A stretch of 64,000 nucleotides of DNA from positions 17,638-81,637 of the forward strand of contig NZ_FOXV01000014.1 of NCBI RefSeq assembly GCF_900115815.1, read 5' to 3'. Shown piece by piece: positions 36,637 to 45,021 of the stretch. Every line of letters begins with the position of its first letter. Position 1 is the stretch's first letter. Origin of the DNA: Roseivivax halotolerans (lineage in GTDB: Bacteria; Pseudomonadota; Alphaproteobacteria; Rhodobacterales; Rhodobacteraceae). Under the pieces are notes generated by a model. It was not told the DNA's origin, made no database searches, and was given only the letters and a program-made list of their open reading frames with translations. The position numbers and the translations under genes were made by a program.

Positions 36637-37671
36637 ATGTTTGTTTATCTTGGAATATACAGTGGTCTTGCGCTATCCGCGGTTGGAAACTACCGTCGGC
36701 GGAACACTGTCTTTTTCGTTTTGACGGCCGCCCTTCTCGTATGGTTCATGGGGTTCCGCTACGAGACTGGGTGTGACTATCTGGGATATCGGCACAGGTG
36801 GGTCCACTATTTTCCGCCAACCAGCCTGGCTCAGCTCTTTCAAGGCCAAGAAGCCGGCTTTGCTCTTCTGATGGGGTCAGTGAAGGCGTTAGGACTGGAC
36901 TACACGTGGTTGAACGTGGCGGCGTCCGCGATCTTGGTGGCATGCTATACTCGTTTTGCCACTGCACATTCTTTCGCGCCCCTGATATTGGCGCTGCTTT
37001 TCCCTGTGATCATTATCCAGCTCGGCATGTCGGGAATACGTCAGGCGCTTGCTGGCGGTTTCTTGATGCTGTCCTTCAATGCTTTTTCCAGAAAAGAAAG
37101 ACTTTGGACCGCTATCTGGATACTGATCGGGATGCAATTCCACGCCAGTGTCGTCATGTTCCTCCCCATCGCGCTGATCGCAGGCAGGCAGATCAACACA
37201 CTAAGGTTGGCTGCAAGTCTTGCGATCTTGGGCCCGGTCGCAGGTTTACTTCTCGCAGATCGGTTTGAAACATACGAAAGTCGGTACATTGAGGGGGCGG
37301 TCACGTCGGGTGGGGCTATCATCAGATACGCGTTGATTCTTTTGCCGGTGCCGTTCTTTGTAACTTACCGTGCAAGCGTCAGAAGGCAGTTCCCTGACGT
37401 GTACCCGTTGCTCAAGATGGCTGCTTTGATTATCTTGGCATTGGCACCGCTGGCCGTCTTGTCCTCAATTGCGCTCCACCGGCTAAATTATTACGTCATG
37501 CCATTGTCAATTCTACTTCTTGTATATGTTGGAGCCATAGCATTCAGAAGAGCAAGGCAGGGCCATATACTCGCTGCGGGTGCCTATGGCGCTTACTCGC
37601 TCTTCTGGTTCATGGGGTCCAGTCATGCTCAGTCTTGTTACCTGCCCTATGAGAATACGTGGTTCCTTTGA
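36637..37671 (+). CDS. EpsG-like polysaccharide polymerase
   Basis: A 344-residue polytopic membrane protein with about 10 helices. The segment FMGFRYETGCDYLGYRHRW carries the G-x-D-Y motif of EpsG, and FPVIIIQLGMSGIRQALAGGFLMLSF the G-[IM]-R-Q signature. EpsG-type proteins polymerise repeat units in the periplasm (Wzy role). The gene is clearly lower in GC than its neighbours, and its codon use (many TTG, ATT and TTT) suggests separate acquisition. It is not overlapped by the flanking genes, unlike the coupled block before it. Confidence 0.85.
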   Translation: MFVYLGIYSGLALSAVGNYRRRNTVFFVLTAALLVWFMGFRYETGCDYLGYRHRWVHYFPPTSLAQLFQGQEAGFALLMGSVKALGLDYTWLNVAASAILVACYTRFATAHSFAPLILALLFPVIIIQLGMSGIRQALAGGFLMLSFNAFSRKERLWTAIWILIGMQFHASVVMFLPIALIAGRQINTLRLAASLAILGPVAGLLLADRFETYESRYIEGAVTSGGAIIRYALILLPVPFFVTYRASVRRQFPDVYPLLKMAALIILALAPLAVLSSIALHRLNYYVMPLSILLLVYVGAIAFRRARQGHILAAGAYGAYSLFWFMGSSHAQSCYLPYENTWFL

Positions 37672-37751
37672 TTAGGTTCCAGCGATCCAAGCAGCCATCC
37701 ATCCGCTTTTGCATATAACATTTCCGATGCCAATTTGATGGGAGTGAGATA

Positions 37752-38322
37752 ATGATAGTTTCGATGACCAGATGCTACGGCCTCCGCCTCATCGAACCTC
37801 GTCGCTTCGGCGACCATCGGGGCTTCTTCGCTGAGACCTGGAACCGCCGCTCCTACAAAGACCAGTGCATCGCCATCGACTGGGTGCAGGACAACCACTC
37901 CCTCTCTGCCACGCCAGGCACCCTCCGCGGCATGCTTTTAGGCTCCGCCCCATGCGCGGGCCAAGCTGGTGCGCTGTGGCCGCGGCCGGCTCTTTGACGT
38001 GGTCGTTGATCTGCGCCGCGGGTCGCCGACCTTCGGGCGATGGGAAGGCTTCGAGCTCAGCGCCGAGAACGGCCAGCAGCTCCTGGTCCCCGCTGGCTTC
38101 GCCCATGGCTTCGTCACCCGCGAGCCGGAGACCGAGATCGTCTACAAGCGCTCCGACTACTACGCCCCCGAGGCCGAGGGCGCGGTGGCCTGGGATGACC
38201 CGGAGATCGGCATCGATTGGGGCCTCGGCGGAGCCGACCCGATCCTGTCGGAGAAGGACCGGGCCGCGCCACGCCTCGGGGATTTCGACACGCCGTTCAC
38301 CTATCAAGAGGGCGGGGCATGA
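37752..38322 (+). pseudogene. rfbC: dTDP-4-dehydrorhamnose 3,5-epimerase, frameshifted
   Basis: RfbC/RmlC converts dTDP-4-keto-6-deoxyglucose to the rhamnose-configured intermediate. The 5' part (LRLIEPRRFGDHRGFFAETWN ... WVQDNHSLSATPGTLRG) is in one frame. The 3' part (VRCGRGRLFDVVVDLRRGSPTFGRWEGFELS ... PFTYQEGG) is in another. The break is at 37935-37941, where the usual LRG-x-HFQ codons are replaced by ATGCTTTTAGG, a net loss of two bases. Two codons of the conserved HFQ segment are lost and a TAG appears in the downstream frame. GGAG precedes the ATG at 37752. It is the only rfbC in the window. A sequencing error remains possible. Confidence 0.8.
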
Positions 38323-39359
38323 AGATCCTCGTCACCGGCGGGGCCGGGTTCATCGGCTCCGCCGTCGTGCGCCAGGCCGTGGCCGAGCGGCACGAGGTGG
38401 TGAACCTCGACGCGCTGACCTATGCCGCAAACCTCGAGAGCCTGGCCGTCGTCGCCGTCAGCCCGCTCTACACGTTCGAGAAGGCGGATATCCGCGACCG
38501 TCCGGCGCTCGACCGGATCTTCGCCACCCACAGACCCGATGCCGTCATGCATCTGGCGGCAGAGAGCCATGTCGATCGCTCCATCGACGGCCCCGGGCTT
38601 TTCATCGAGACCAACGTCACCGGCACCTTCAACCTGCTCGAGGCTGCGCGCGCCCACTGGCAGGATGTGGGCCGGCCTGAAGGCTTCCGCTTTCACCACA
38701 TCTCGACCGACGAGGTCTATGGCAGCCTCGGACCGACCGGCAAGTTCACCGAAGACACGCCCTACGACCCGCGCTCGCCCTACTCCGCCTCCAAAGCCGC
38801 CTCGGATCACCTCGTTCGCGCCTGGGCAGAGACCTACGGGCTGCCGGTGGTGCTCTCGAACTGCTCGAACAATTACGGCCCTTTCCACTTCCCCGAGAAG
38901 CTGATCCCCGTCGTCATCCTGAACGCGCTGCATAGCCAGCCGATCCCGGTCTATGGCGCGGGGCGGAACGTGCGCGACTGGCTGTATGTCGAGGATCATG
39001 CCGACGCGCTCTTGACGGTCCTGCAAGACGGGGCCCTCGGGCGCAGCTACAATATCGGCGGGAACAACGAGCGCGCCAATATCGATCTTGTCCGGGATCT
39101 CTGCGCCATCCTCGACCGCTTGCGCCCGGACGCCGCGCCGCACGGCGATCTCATCACCTTCGTCGCGGACCGCCCGGGCCACGATCTGCGCTACGCCATC
39201 GACGCAAGCCGGATCCGGGACGAGCTCGGTTGGCAGCCTTCCGTCACCTTGCAGGAAGGCCTCGAGCGGACCGTGCGCTGGTATCTCGAGAACGAGGACT
39301 GGTGGCGTCCGCTTCTGAGCCGCGACGGCGTCGGAACGCGGCTGGGGATCGGCTCATGA
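38319..39359 (+). CDS. rfbB: dTDP-glucose 4,6-dehydratase (copy 1)
   Basis: A 346-residue SDR converting dTDP-glucose to dTDP-4-keto-6-deoxyglucose. NAD motif [12 protein letters not shown], catalytic STDEVYG and [15 protein letters not shown], and the [13 protein letters not shown] segment are complete. It overlaps the broken rfbC by 4 bp and rfbD by 4 bp. The first 470 bp differ substantially from copy 2 at 47.6 kb, but from about 38790 onward the two genes are nearly identical, and from 39075 essentially the same, indicating gene conversion or duplication. Confidence 0.93.
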   Translation: MKILVTGGAGFIGSAVVRQAVAERHEVVNLDALTYAANLESLAVVAVSPLYTFEKADIRDRPALDRIFATHRPDAVMHLAAESHVDRSIDGPGLFIETNVTGTFNLLEAARAHWQDVGRPEGFRFHHISTDEVYGSLGPTGKFTEDTPYDPRSPYSASKAASDHLVRAWAETYGLPVVLSNCSNNYGPFHFPEKLIPVVILNALHSQPIPVYGAGRNVRDWLYVEDHADALLTVLQDGALGRSYNIGGNNERANIDLVRDLCAILDRLRPDAAPHGDLITFVADRPGHDLRYAIDASRIRDELGWQPSVTLQEGLERTVRWYLENEDWWRPLLSRDGVGTRLGIGS

Positions 39360-40983
39360 GCATCCTGGTGTTCGGACGCTCGGGCCAGGTCGCAACCGAA
39401 CTTGCGACATCGCCCGATGTCATCGCGCTCGGGCGCGCGGCCTGCGATGTGACCGACGCGGATGCCATCCGCGCCGCGATCGAGAGCCGTGCGCCCAAGG
39501 CCATCATCAACGCCGCCGCCTATACCGCCGTCGACCGCGCCGAGGCCGAGCCCGACGCGGCCGCGGCCCTGAACGCGCGTGCGCCCGCCGTCATGGCAGA
39601 GGTCGCCGCCGCGCGCGGCATTCCCTTCGTGCATATCTCGACCGATTACGTCTTCGACGGGTCGGGCGATGCCCCTCGCGCGCCGAACGCCGTGCCTCGA
39701 CCCCTCAATGTCTACGGGGCCACTAAGCAGGACGGCGAAGAGGCGGTCCGCGCGGCGGGCGGCCCTCATGCCATCCTGCGCACCTCTTGGGTCTTCTCGG
39801 CGCATGGCGCGAACTTCGTGAAGACGATGCTGCGCCTTGGCGCGGAGCGGGACGCGCTGAGCATCGTCTCCGACCAGATCGGCGGGCCCACCCCGGCCCG
39901 CGCCATCGCCGAGGCCTGCCTCAAGATCGCAGCGCAGCTCTCTGACAACACGGAGCTTTCCGGCACATACCACGTCTCGGGCGCGCCGGATGTCAGCTGG
40001 GCGGACTTCGCCCGCGCGATCTTCGAAGCGGCTGGGCTCGATTGCACCGTGACCGACATCCCGACCTCGGCTTATCCCACCCCGGCGGCGCGTCCGCTCA
40101 ATTCCCGTCTCGATTGCGCCGCGACCGCCGAGGCCTTCGGCATCGGCCGGCCCGACTGGCGCGCGCATCTCGATCTCGTTCTGAAGGAGCTCGCATGACA
40201 CAGCGCAAAGGCATCATCCTCGCCGGGGGCTCCGGCACGCGGCTCTACCCGATCACGATGGGCGTCTCGAAGCAGCTCCTGCCGGTCTACGACAAGCCGA
40301 TGGTCTATTACCCGCTCACGGTCCTGATGCTGGCCGGTATCCGCGAGATCTGTGTCATCACCACGCCCGAAGACCAGGCGCAGTTCCAGCGCACGCTCGG
40401 CGACGGCTCGCAATGGGGGATCAGCCTCACCTATATCGAGCAGCCCTCCCCGGACGGGCTGGCGCAGGCATATCTCCTTGCGCGCGACTTCCTGGATGGG
40501 GCGCCCTCGGCGATGGTGCTCGGCGACAACGTCTTCTTCGGCCACGGCCTGCCCGAGCTCCTCGCAGAGGCCGATGCGCGCACCACCGGCGGCACGGTCT
40601 TCGGCTACCGCGTCTCGGACCCCGAGCGCTACGGCGTCGTCGATTACGACGCGGACGGGCGCGTGACCCAGATCATCGAGAAGCCGCAGAAAGCGCCCTC
40701 GCCCTACGCGGTCACGGGCCTCTACTTCCTCGATGGCAGCGCGCCCGAGCGCGCCGCCACCGCAACCCCGTCGGACCGCGGCGAGCTCGAGATCACCTCG
40801 CTTCTCGAGACCTATCTCGAGGATGGTCTGCTCGACGTGCGCCGGATGGGCCGCGGCTATGCCTGGCTCGACACAGGCACCCACGGCAGCCTCCTCGATG
40901 CGGGCAACTTCGTCCGCACCCTCGTCCAGCGCCAGGGCCTGCAGATCGGCAATCCCGACGAGATCGCATATGAGGCCGGGTGG
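38790..40983. repeat. Long near-identical repeat, copy A (rfbB 3' part - rfbD - rfbA)
   Basis: 2,194 bp aligned without gaps to 48100-50293 (constant offset 9,310). From 39075 to 40558 I see a single mismatch (39489 G versus 48799 A). The flanks of the repeat (38790-39074 and 40559-40983) carry scattered mismatches. Identity stops sharply at 40983, after the TGG codon of ...EAGW in rfbA. Confidence 0.9.
39356..40198 (+). CDS. rfbD: dTDP-4-dehydrorhamnose reductase (copy 1)
   Basis: A 280-residue SDR reducing the 4-keto intermediate to dTDP-L-rhamnose. The N-terminus [14 protein letters not shown], catalytic [11 protein letters not shown] and [12 protein letters not shown] are all present. 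It is coupled to rfbB and rfbA through ATGA overlaps. It differs from copy 2 by only one residue (Arg45 here, His there), caused by a single base change. Without a working RfbC it would lack substrate unless another epimerase exists elsewhere. Confidence 0.94.
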   Translation: MSILVFGRSGQVATELATSPDVIALGRAACDVTDADAIRAAIESRAPKAIINAAAYTAVDRAEAEPDAAAALNARAPAVMAEVAAARGIPFVHISTDYVFDGSGDAPRAPNAVPRPLNVYGATKQDGEEAVRAAGGPHAILRTSWVFSAHGANFVKTMLRLGAERDALSIVSDQIGGPTPARAIAEACLKIAAQLSDNTELSGTYHVSGAPDVSWADFARAIFEAAGLDCTVTDIPTSAYPTPAARPLNSRLDCAATAEAFGIGRPDWRAHLDLVLKELA

Positions 40984-41064
40984 ATAGATAAAGAGCAGCT
41001 TCGATTGAGGGCAGAAAAATTTAGAAAGAATTCATACGGTCAATATTTATTATACCGCTTTTAG
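40195..41064 (+). CDS. rfbA: Glucose-1-phosphate thymidylyltransferase (copy 1), chimeric C-terminus
   Basis: A 289-residue nucleotidyltransferase making dTDP-glucose. The nucleotide loop [31 protein letters not shown] and the ...[19 protein letters not shown] segment are intact. Up to EIAYEAGW it is almost identical to copy 2. After that the last 26 residues ([19 protein letters not shown]...) are encoded by AT-rich DNA unrelated at base level to copy 2. The tail still fits the RfbA family, so the enzyme may be active, but the gene is a mosaic with its join at 40983. Confidence 0.92.
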   Translation: MTQRKGIILAGGSGTRLYPITMGVSKQLLPVYDKPMVYYPLTVLMLAGIREICVITTPEDQAQFQRTLGDGSQWGISLTYIEQPSPDGLAQAYLLARDFLDGAPSAMVLGDNVFFGHGLPELLAEADARTTGGTVFGYRVSDPERYGVVDYDADGRVTQIIEKPQKAPSPYAVTGLYFLDGSAPERAATATPSDRGELEITSLLETYLEDGLLDVRRMGRGYAWLDTGTHGSLLDAGNFVRTLVQRQGLQIGNPDEIAYEAGWIDKEQLRLRAEKFRKNSYGQYLLYRF

Positions 41065-41101
41065 CTGAATATGTCTTTGAAAAGGCTCGTTTCTTGAACT
41101 C

Positions 41102-41269
41102 GATCGCGTTAAGGGCTTTGAAGGACGAATCGAGACCTACCACACAAAGCCAGATGGAACTCCTCGAAAGCTGATGGACGTCTCACGTCTGCGGGACATG
41201 GGCTGGCAGGCGTCAATCGAGCTCGAAGAAGGCTTCCGCGACACCTTCCGGTGGTTTTTCGCTCACTAG
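41102..41269 (+). pseudogene. fcl: GDP-L-fucose synthase, 3' fragment
   Basis: A 55-codon remnant reading DRVKGFEGRIETYHTKPDGTPRKLMDVSRLRDMGWQASIELEEGFRDTFRWFFAH then TAG. This is the C-terminal end of GDP-fucose synthase (WcaG/Fcl), including TKPDGTPRKL.DVSRL..LGW. No start, NAD-binding domain or catalytic Tyr/Lys exists upstream, where the frame is closed at 41078. It is evidence that the locus once made GDP-fucose, consistent with the surviving manC/manB genes downstream. Confidence 0.8.
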
Positions 41270-42060
41270 GACGCATTTCGCGGCTTAAACCTGCCGCAGT
41301 TTAATGTTCAAGGGTCAGCCGTCTCGCTGACCTTTTTCATTTTCAAGGTCTTTTTCTGTGCGGGCATGTCACGGGTGTAGGCCACCGCTTCATAGAACGA
41401 AACTGGTTTACACCACCTCCTGTAAGTGCCTGATTTTGCTCAAGCCGAGGATGGCAAGTTTACGAAAATACTCAATGAAATCAACGCTGAGCACGGCTTG
41501 CAAATCCGTCTACAAACGATTTGTGCACCCTAAGATCAAACCGAACGACATGTAGCGCACAGATCAGCAAATACGGCCGGCGACGAGTCCTTGGCACCAG
41601 ACGGATCGTGGTGGATCCACGTGAAAATCGTGGATTGCTGATCGTTTCAATACCTTAGCAGGTGGCAGCGAACACGGTAAGACGCTAGCTCCGAACGTAT
41701 GGCGGCAGAGATCGTAGGTCTGGAAGCTCCTGAGGCGCTCATTGAGTACTCCATTTATTGCACAATACTTTAGCGCTCAGTCAGAGTACGCGGTGCTCTG
41801 CGAGGCAACGACCTTGACCTTTGGGCTAGAATGGTGTGAACACAACCAGGGGTGAATCATAGAACAATCCATTTACAGGCGTTCGGTATCTAGTCAGTGT
41901 CACTGACACTGCCCTTTCCGATGATAAAGTAGCGTGGGCGCCGAGTCGCTCGATCGGCACGTGACAAAAAGGCAAAGCCGTCCTTCGCTAGGTGGCATCT
42001 GGGCGGCGATGACGACATCCGCAAATAAATACTAAATTCTTCAATAGTAGATTTCAGATT
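41270..42060. other. Degenerate, AT-richer spacer
   Basis: About 790 bp without a recognisable gene. A short open frame (41426-41533, ...DFAQAEDGKFTKILNEINAEHG...) looks coding-like but matches nothing I know. A 7-bp-arm inverted repeat CAGTGTC/GACACTG lies at 41895-41911. The stretch probably holds decayed genes left by rearrangement next to the fcl fragment, and the promoter of the WecA-like gene. Confidence 0.45.
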
Positions 42061-43224
42061 ATGGACAATATTCTCAAAAGCTTGGCGCTCACTTTTGACG
42101 TTGCTCCGCTTGTGTTCGCGATGACACCGTTCATCGCCCTTCTCCTCTGCTCATTGCTCATCTCGCTGCGACCCGCACTTTCTCGTTTTTGGCGCGAACG
42201 CGGCGATGCGTCTGCCGTGCAAGCGTCGCACGAAGGAAATCCGCCGCGTTGCGGCGGGCTGGCGATTTTCGCAGCGATCTGCCTGTCCGCCGCATGGCTC
42301 GGCACATCGGAGATGTCGGTTGCGCTCCCGCTGCTTCTGTCCGCACTCCCCGCCGTTGTCGCCGGCACGATCGAGGATTTCGGATATGGTGTCAGCCCGC
42401 TCGGCCGGCTGGTCGCATCCGCGGTCGCCGCCATTTGTGCAATCTGGCTGTGCGGGCTTTGGGTCCCACGGTCCGATATTGTCGTTCTTGATACCTTCAT
42501 GCAGATCCCGGCGGTTGCTATCCTGATCACCGTGTTCTTCTCCGCAGGGTTCTGTCATGCGCTCAACCTCACGGATGGAATGAACGGTCTGGCGTCCACC
42601 GTCATCGTGTCCGGTGCGATCGGACTGGCCGCGGTTGCGTCCCTCGAGGGACAGACCGAGGTTGCGCTCTTTGCCCTGCTTCTTGCGGCGGCGGGCATCG
42701 GCTTTTTCCTTCTGAACTGGCCGTTCGGCCTGATCTTCTTGGGTGATGCCGGGTCTTACGGGCTTGCTCACCTTCTGATCTGGTGCGCGTTTATTCTTGC
42801 CTGGACGTCAGACGCAATCGCGATCCCGGCACTGCTTCTCATCCTTTTCTGGCCGTTCGCGGACACCACTCATACGATTGTGCGTCGCCTTTTGTCCGGC
42901 GCGCGCGTGGCCGCGCCTGATCGATTTCACATGCATCAGGTACTCCGCCGGAGCCTTGAAATCATGTGGCTTGGCCGCGGCAACAAGCGCGTGTCAAACC
43001 CGGTGACAAGCCTTTTCCTGATACCGTTGATCATGTCCCCCGTGGCGCTGGGTATCGTACTTCACGATCAGCCGCTCCTGTGCTGGATTGCATTTGTCCT
43101 GTGCGGATTGGCATTCACGATTCTACATCGGTCGCTGGTCATCTTCACCAAGCGACACGACCGCATGAGCCGGCGTCGCCGCGAAGTATCAGTGGCCCGA
43201 CTCAGGGGCCTCGAGAGCACTTAG
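42061..43224 (+). CDS. WecA/MraY-like undecaprenyl-phosphate sugar-1-P transferase
   Basis: A 387-residue polytopic membrane enzyme that starts repeat-unit synthesis by moving a sugar-1-phosphate (often GlcNAc-1-P) from UDP-sugar to undecaprenyl phosphate. Diagnostic motifs are CHALNLTDGMNGLAS, NWPFGLIFLGDAGSYGLAHLL and the cytoplasmic His-rich loop PDRFHMHQVLRRS. About 10-11 helices are visible. It follows the degenerate spacer and stands apart from the coupled block. It is the only initiating transferase seen in the locus. Confidence 0.88.
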   Translation: MDNILKSLALTFDVAPLVFAMTPFIALLLCSLLISLRPALSRFWRERGDASAVQASHEGNPPRCGGLAIFAAICLSAAWLGTSEMSVALPLLLSALPAVVAGTIEDFGYGVSPLGRLVASAVAAICAIWLCGLWVPRSDIVVLDTFMQIPAVAILITVFFSAGFCHALNLTDGMNGLASTVIVSGAIGLAAVASLEGQTEVALFALLLAAAGIGFFLLNWPFGLIFLGDAGSYGLAHLLIWCAFILAWTSDAIAIPALLLILFWPFADTTHTIVRRLLSGARVAAPDRFHMHQVLRRSLEIMWLGRGNKRVSNPVTSLFLIPLIMSPVALGIVLHDQPLLCWIAFVLCGLAFTILHRSLVIFTKRHDRMSRRRREVSVARLRGLEST

Positions 43225-43581
43225 ATCTGGGTGTTTTGCGTCCGCGAAAAATGATTGGACCGATCTGCTTCGTTGACGTTTAAAGCATCGCTGTCTCGAA
43301 TAAATTTCTAAAGGCCGGATGCCACATTGCCCCTGGTTGGTGCTGCATCCAACGCACGCCCGAAGTGAAGCTCCTGTTCCCTGTGGCCCCAGCCAGCAGC
43401 AGACGTAGGCAGGGGAACCACAACTCGCGTCCGTCTATGAGAACGACTCGCCACAGAGTTGCGCCTGCAAGTCCTATCGGTTTCAAAGTGACTACGAGAA
43501 ATCGTTCAGTATGGGACGCGAGGACAACGGCCCTCGTCGCTACAAGCCACAAAACAAATACTCTGAAACTTTAGGTCTTCA
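43225..43581. other. Spacer before the GDP-mannose genes
   Basis: 357 bp with no supported gene. A 90-codon minus-strand frame (43280-43552) is open but has no recognisable motif. The AT-rich end (43550-43575) is a likely promoter for manC, whose ATG follows. Confidence 0.4.
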
Positions 43582-45021
43582 ATGTCCATTACCCCTATCC
43601 TTCTCTGCGGCGGCTCGGGAACGCGCCTCTGGCCATTGTCCCGCAAGTCCTACCCCAAGCAATTTGCCGACCTTCTTGGTGAAGAAAGCCTGTTCCAGGC
43701 TTCTGCACGCCGCTTGCAGGGCGACGGTTTCGCGGCGCCGGTGATCCTGACGGCGAACGATTTCCGCTTCATCGTCACCGAACAGCTCGCCGCCGTGGAG
43801 CAAGCCGCGCAGGGCATCCTGATCGAGCCCGAAGGGCGGAACACCGCCCCTGCGATCGCGGCGGCGGCGCTTTGGCTTGTCGCGCGAGAACCCGAAGCCA
43901 TGATGCTCGTCGCCCCGTCCGACCACGCGATCCCGGACCCGCAGGCGTTCCGCGCAGCCGTCGCAGCCGCCCTGCCCCGTGCGGAGGCCGGCGATATCGT
44001 GACCTTCGGCATCGCCCCGACCCGGCCCGAGACAGGGTATGGGTATCTCGAGCTCGCGAGCGATGCGGCACCCGCGGCAGACTCGCCCCAGCCACTCGCC
44101 CGCTTCGTCGAAAAGCCCGATCTCGCCCGCGCCGCGGAGATGCTCGCCGCCGGGCGGTATCTCTGGAATGCCGGGATCTTCCTCTTCTCCGCGCAGACCA
44201 TGATCGACGCGTTCGAGACCCATGCGCCAAAGATGCTGGCCAAGGTCCGCGAGGCCGTGACCGGCGCGGCGCAGGATCTGTCCTTCACCCGTCTGGCCGC
44301 CGATCCCTGGGACGGGGTCGAGGATATCTCCATCGACTATGCGATCATGGAGAAGGCGACCAACCTCGCCGTGATGCCGTACAAGGGCGCGTGGTCCGAT
44401 CTCGGAGGCTGGGACGCGGTCTGGATGGAATCCGAGCCTGACGCGACCGGCACGGTTACATCCGACCACGCGACCGCGATCGACTGCACCGACACGCTTC
44501 TGCGCAGCGAGTCGCCCGAGGTCGAACTCGTGGGCATCGGGCTGACCGACATCGTCGCCGTCGCAATGAACGACGCGGTGCTTGTCGCCCACAAATCCGA
44601 AGCGCAGCGTGTCAAGGAGGCCGTCTCGGCGCTGAAAGCCCGCGGCGCGGCGCAGGCCACGAGCCTTCCCATCGACCACCGCCCCTGGGGCTGGTTCGAA
44701 AGCCTCGTGACCGGAGATCGCTTCCAGGTGAAACGCATCCACGTCAATCCAGGCGCGGCCCTGTCGCTGCAGAGCCATCACCACCGCTCCGAGCACTGGA
44801 TCGTCGTGCAAGGCACCGCGAAGGTCACCGTGGACGACGACGAGGTCCTGGTGACCGAGAACCAGTCCGTCTACATTCCGCTCGGCGCGGTCCACCGGAT
44901 GGAAAATCCCGGCAAGGTGCCGATGGTCCTGATCGAAGTGCAGACGGGCCGTTATCTCGGCGAGGATGACATCATCCGCTACGACGACGTCTATGCGCGC
45001 GGACCGGGAGCCAAGGGATGA
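43582..45021 (+). CDS. manC: Mannose-1-P guanylyltransferase / mannose-6-P isomerase
   Basis: A 479-residue bifunctional enzyme. The GTP-transferase domain has PILLCGGSGTRLWPLSRKSYPKQF, FVEKPD and LWNAGIFLF. The C-terminal isomerase cupin has RPWGWFESLVTGDRFQVKRIHVNPGAALSLQSHHHRSEHWIVVQGTAKVTVDDDE, with its His cluster. It makes GDP-mannose with ManB. It overlaps manB by 4 bp. Surviving GDP-mannose genes plus the fcl fragment suggest the old polymer contained mannose or fucose. Confidence 0.94.
   Translation: MSITPILLCGGSGTRLWPLSRKSYPKQFADLLGEESLFQASARRLQGDGFAAPVILTANDFRFIVTEQLAAVEQAAQGILIEPEGRNTAPAIAAAALWLVAREPEAMMLVAPSDHAIPDPQAFRAAVAAALPRAEAGDIVTFGIAPTRPETGYGYLELASDAAPAADSPQPLARFVEKPDLARAAEMLAAGRYLWNAGIFLFSAQTMIDAFETHAPKMLAKVREAVTGAAQDLSFTRLAADPWDGVEDISIDYAIMEKATNLAVMPYKGAWSDLGGWDAVWMESEPDATGTVTSDHATAIDCTDTLLRSESPEVELVGIGLTDIVAVAMNDAVLVAHKSEAQRVKEAVSALKARGAAQATSLPIDHRPWGWFESLVTGDRFQVKRIHVNPGAALSLQSHHHRSEHWIVVQGTAKVTVDDDEVLVTENQSVYIPLGAVHRMENPGKVPMVLIEVQTGRYLGEDDIIRYDDVYARGPGAKG

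Noticed and set aside
41358..41555. 65-codon plus-strand frame in the degenerate spacer
   Set aside because: No ribosome site, basic low-complexity product and no recognisable motif; the neighbouring fcl fragment shows that this region is decayed.
43280..43552. 90-codon minus-strand frame between the WecA-like gene and manC
   Set aside because: No motif, no ribosome site and opposite to the operon direction; could be a relic but nothing supports it.
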